DNA of 64,000 nt from CAYTAU01 sp964442075 (lineage in GTDB: Bacteria > Bacteroidota > Bacteroidia > Bacteroidales > CAYTAU01), in NCBI GenBank assembly GCA_964442075.1, contig CAYTWH010000015.1:15608-79607 (forward strand). The letters are read 5' to 3'. A program made the position numbers and the translations under genes. Under the pieces are notes generated by a model that saw only the letters and a list, made by a program, of their open reading frames with translations, searched no databases and had not been told where the DNA came from. This document shows, in pieces, positions 63,855 to 64,000 of the stretch. Each line of letters starts with the position of its first letter. Position 1 is the first letter of the stretch.

Positions 63855-64000
63855 TTTTCCTATTTACATTTTACTAAGCAATATATTTTTCATCTTTCTT
63901 GAAAAAATATTAATTTCACTAAAATAAATTCTTATCAAAATATACTTATGGGGACTTCTAAAAATTAAATACTTGTATATCAGTTAAGAATTTGTATTTT

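Overview
The window is about 30% GC and looks like a chromosome segment of an uncultured member of the Bacteroidota. The evidence is Bacteroidota-style -7 promoter boxes (TAnnTTTG), a PorV/PorQ-family outer-membrane protein, type IX secretion (T9SS) C-terminal sorting domains, a TonB-dependent receptor with an N-terminal carboxypeptidase-regulatory-like domain, a DUF4249 lipoprotein and a bfn-CNT transporter-thyA-folA block. No phage, transposase, integrase or CRISPR array is visible.

Region 1 (1-13362, + strand) is an exopolysaccharide or surface-glycan cluster. It holds the C-terminal part of a Wzx-like flippase, GT-B-like and GT4-like glycosyltransferases, a polytopic GT39/polymerase-like protein, an MBOAT O-acyltransferase with an SGNH-type partner, and a tightly packed five-gene module: bi-domain dehydrogenase, (alpha/alpha)6-barrel protein, DUF354 protein, Gfo/Idh/MocA oxidoreductase and a TIM-barrel-like protein. 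It ends at a bidirectional terminator. Region 2 (13423-19766) holds a secreted papain-like protease with a T9SS tail, a decayed WecG/TagA/CpsF fragment beside an intact wecB, and an OmpA/PD40 outer-membrane protein.

Region 3 (19886-37026) is mostly housekeeping: tRNA-Leu(TAG), trigger factor-clpP-clpX, folA-thyA-CNT transporter-bfn, an e(P4)-family acid phosphatase, a two-component-propeller/SpoIIE sensor, asnS, rpoN, a HIT protein and greA. Region 4 (37058-50785, - strand) is a surface module in which two 1.4-kb-residue paralogues (1410 and 1414 aa) flank a TonB-dependent receptor and are followed by a PorV-like protein. The paralogues share a 337-bp perfectly identical block that suggests recent gene conversion.

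Region 5 (50945-54341) contains an RluA-type pseudouridine synthase, panB, a DUF4249 lipoprotein and a small outer-membrane barrel. Region 6 (54346-59760, - strand) is the most striking part. It is an apparent six-gene operon encoding a small exported Cys-containing protein, a NapH-like membrane iron-sulfur protein, an outer-membrane barrel, a Tat-targeted lipoprotein with 14 consecutive ferredoxin-type Cys motifs, TatA and TatC. The membrane iron-sulfur protein and the barrel share an unusual DDEFxEF motif. I infer a dedicated envelope electron-transfer conduit made of iron-sulfur clusters instead of haems, encoded with its own exporter. Region 7 (59962-63854) has lemA, then asnB and a GT4 glycosyltransferase that may begin another glycan cluster.
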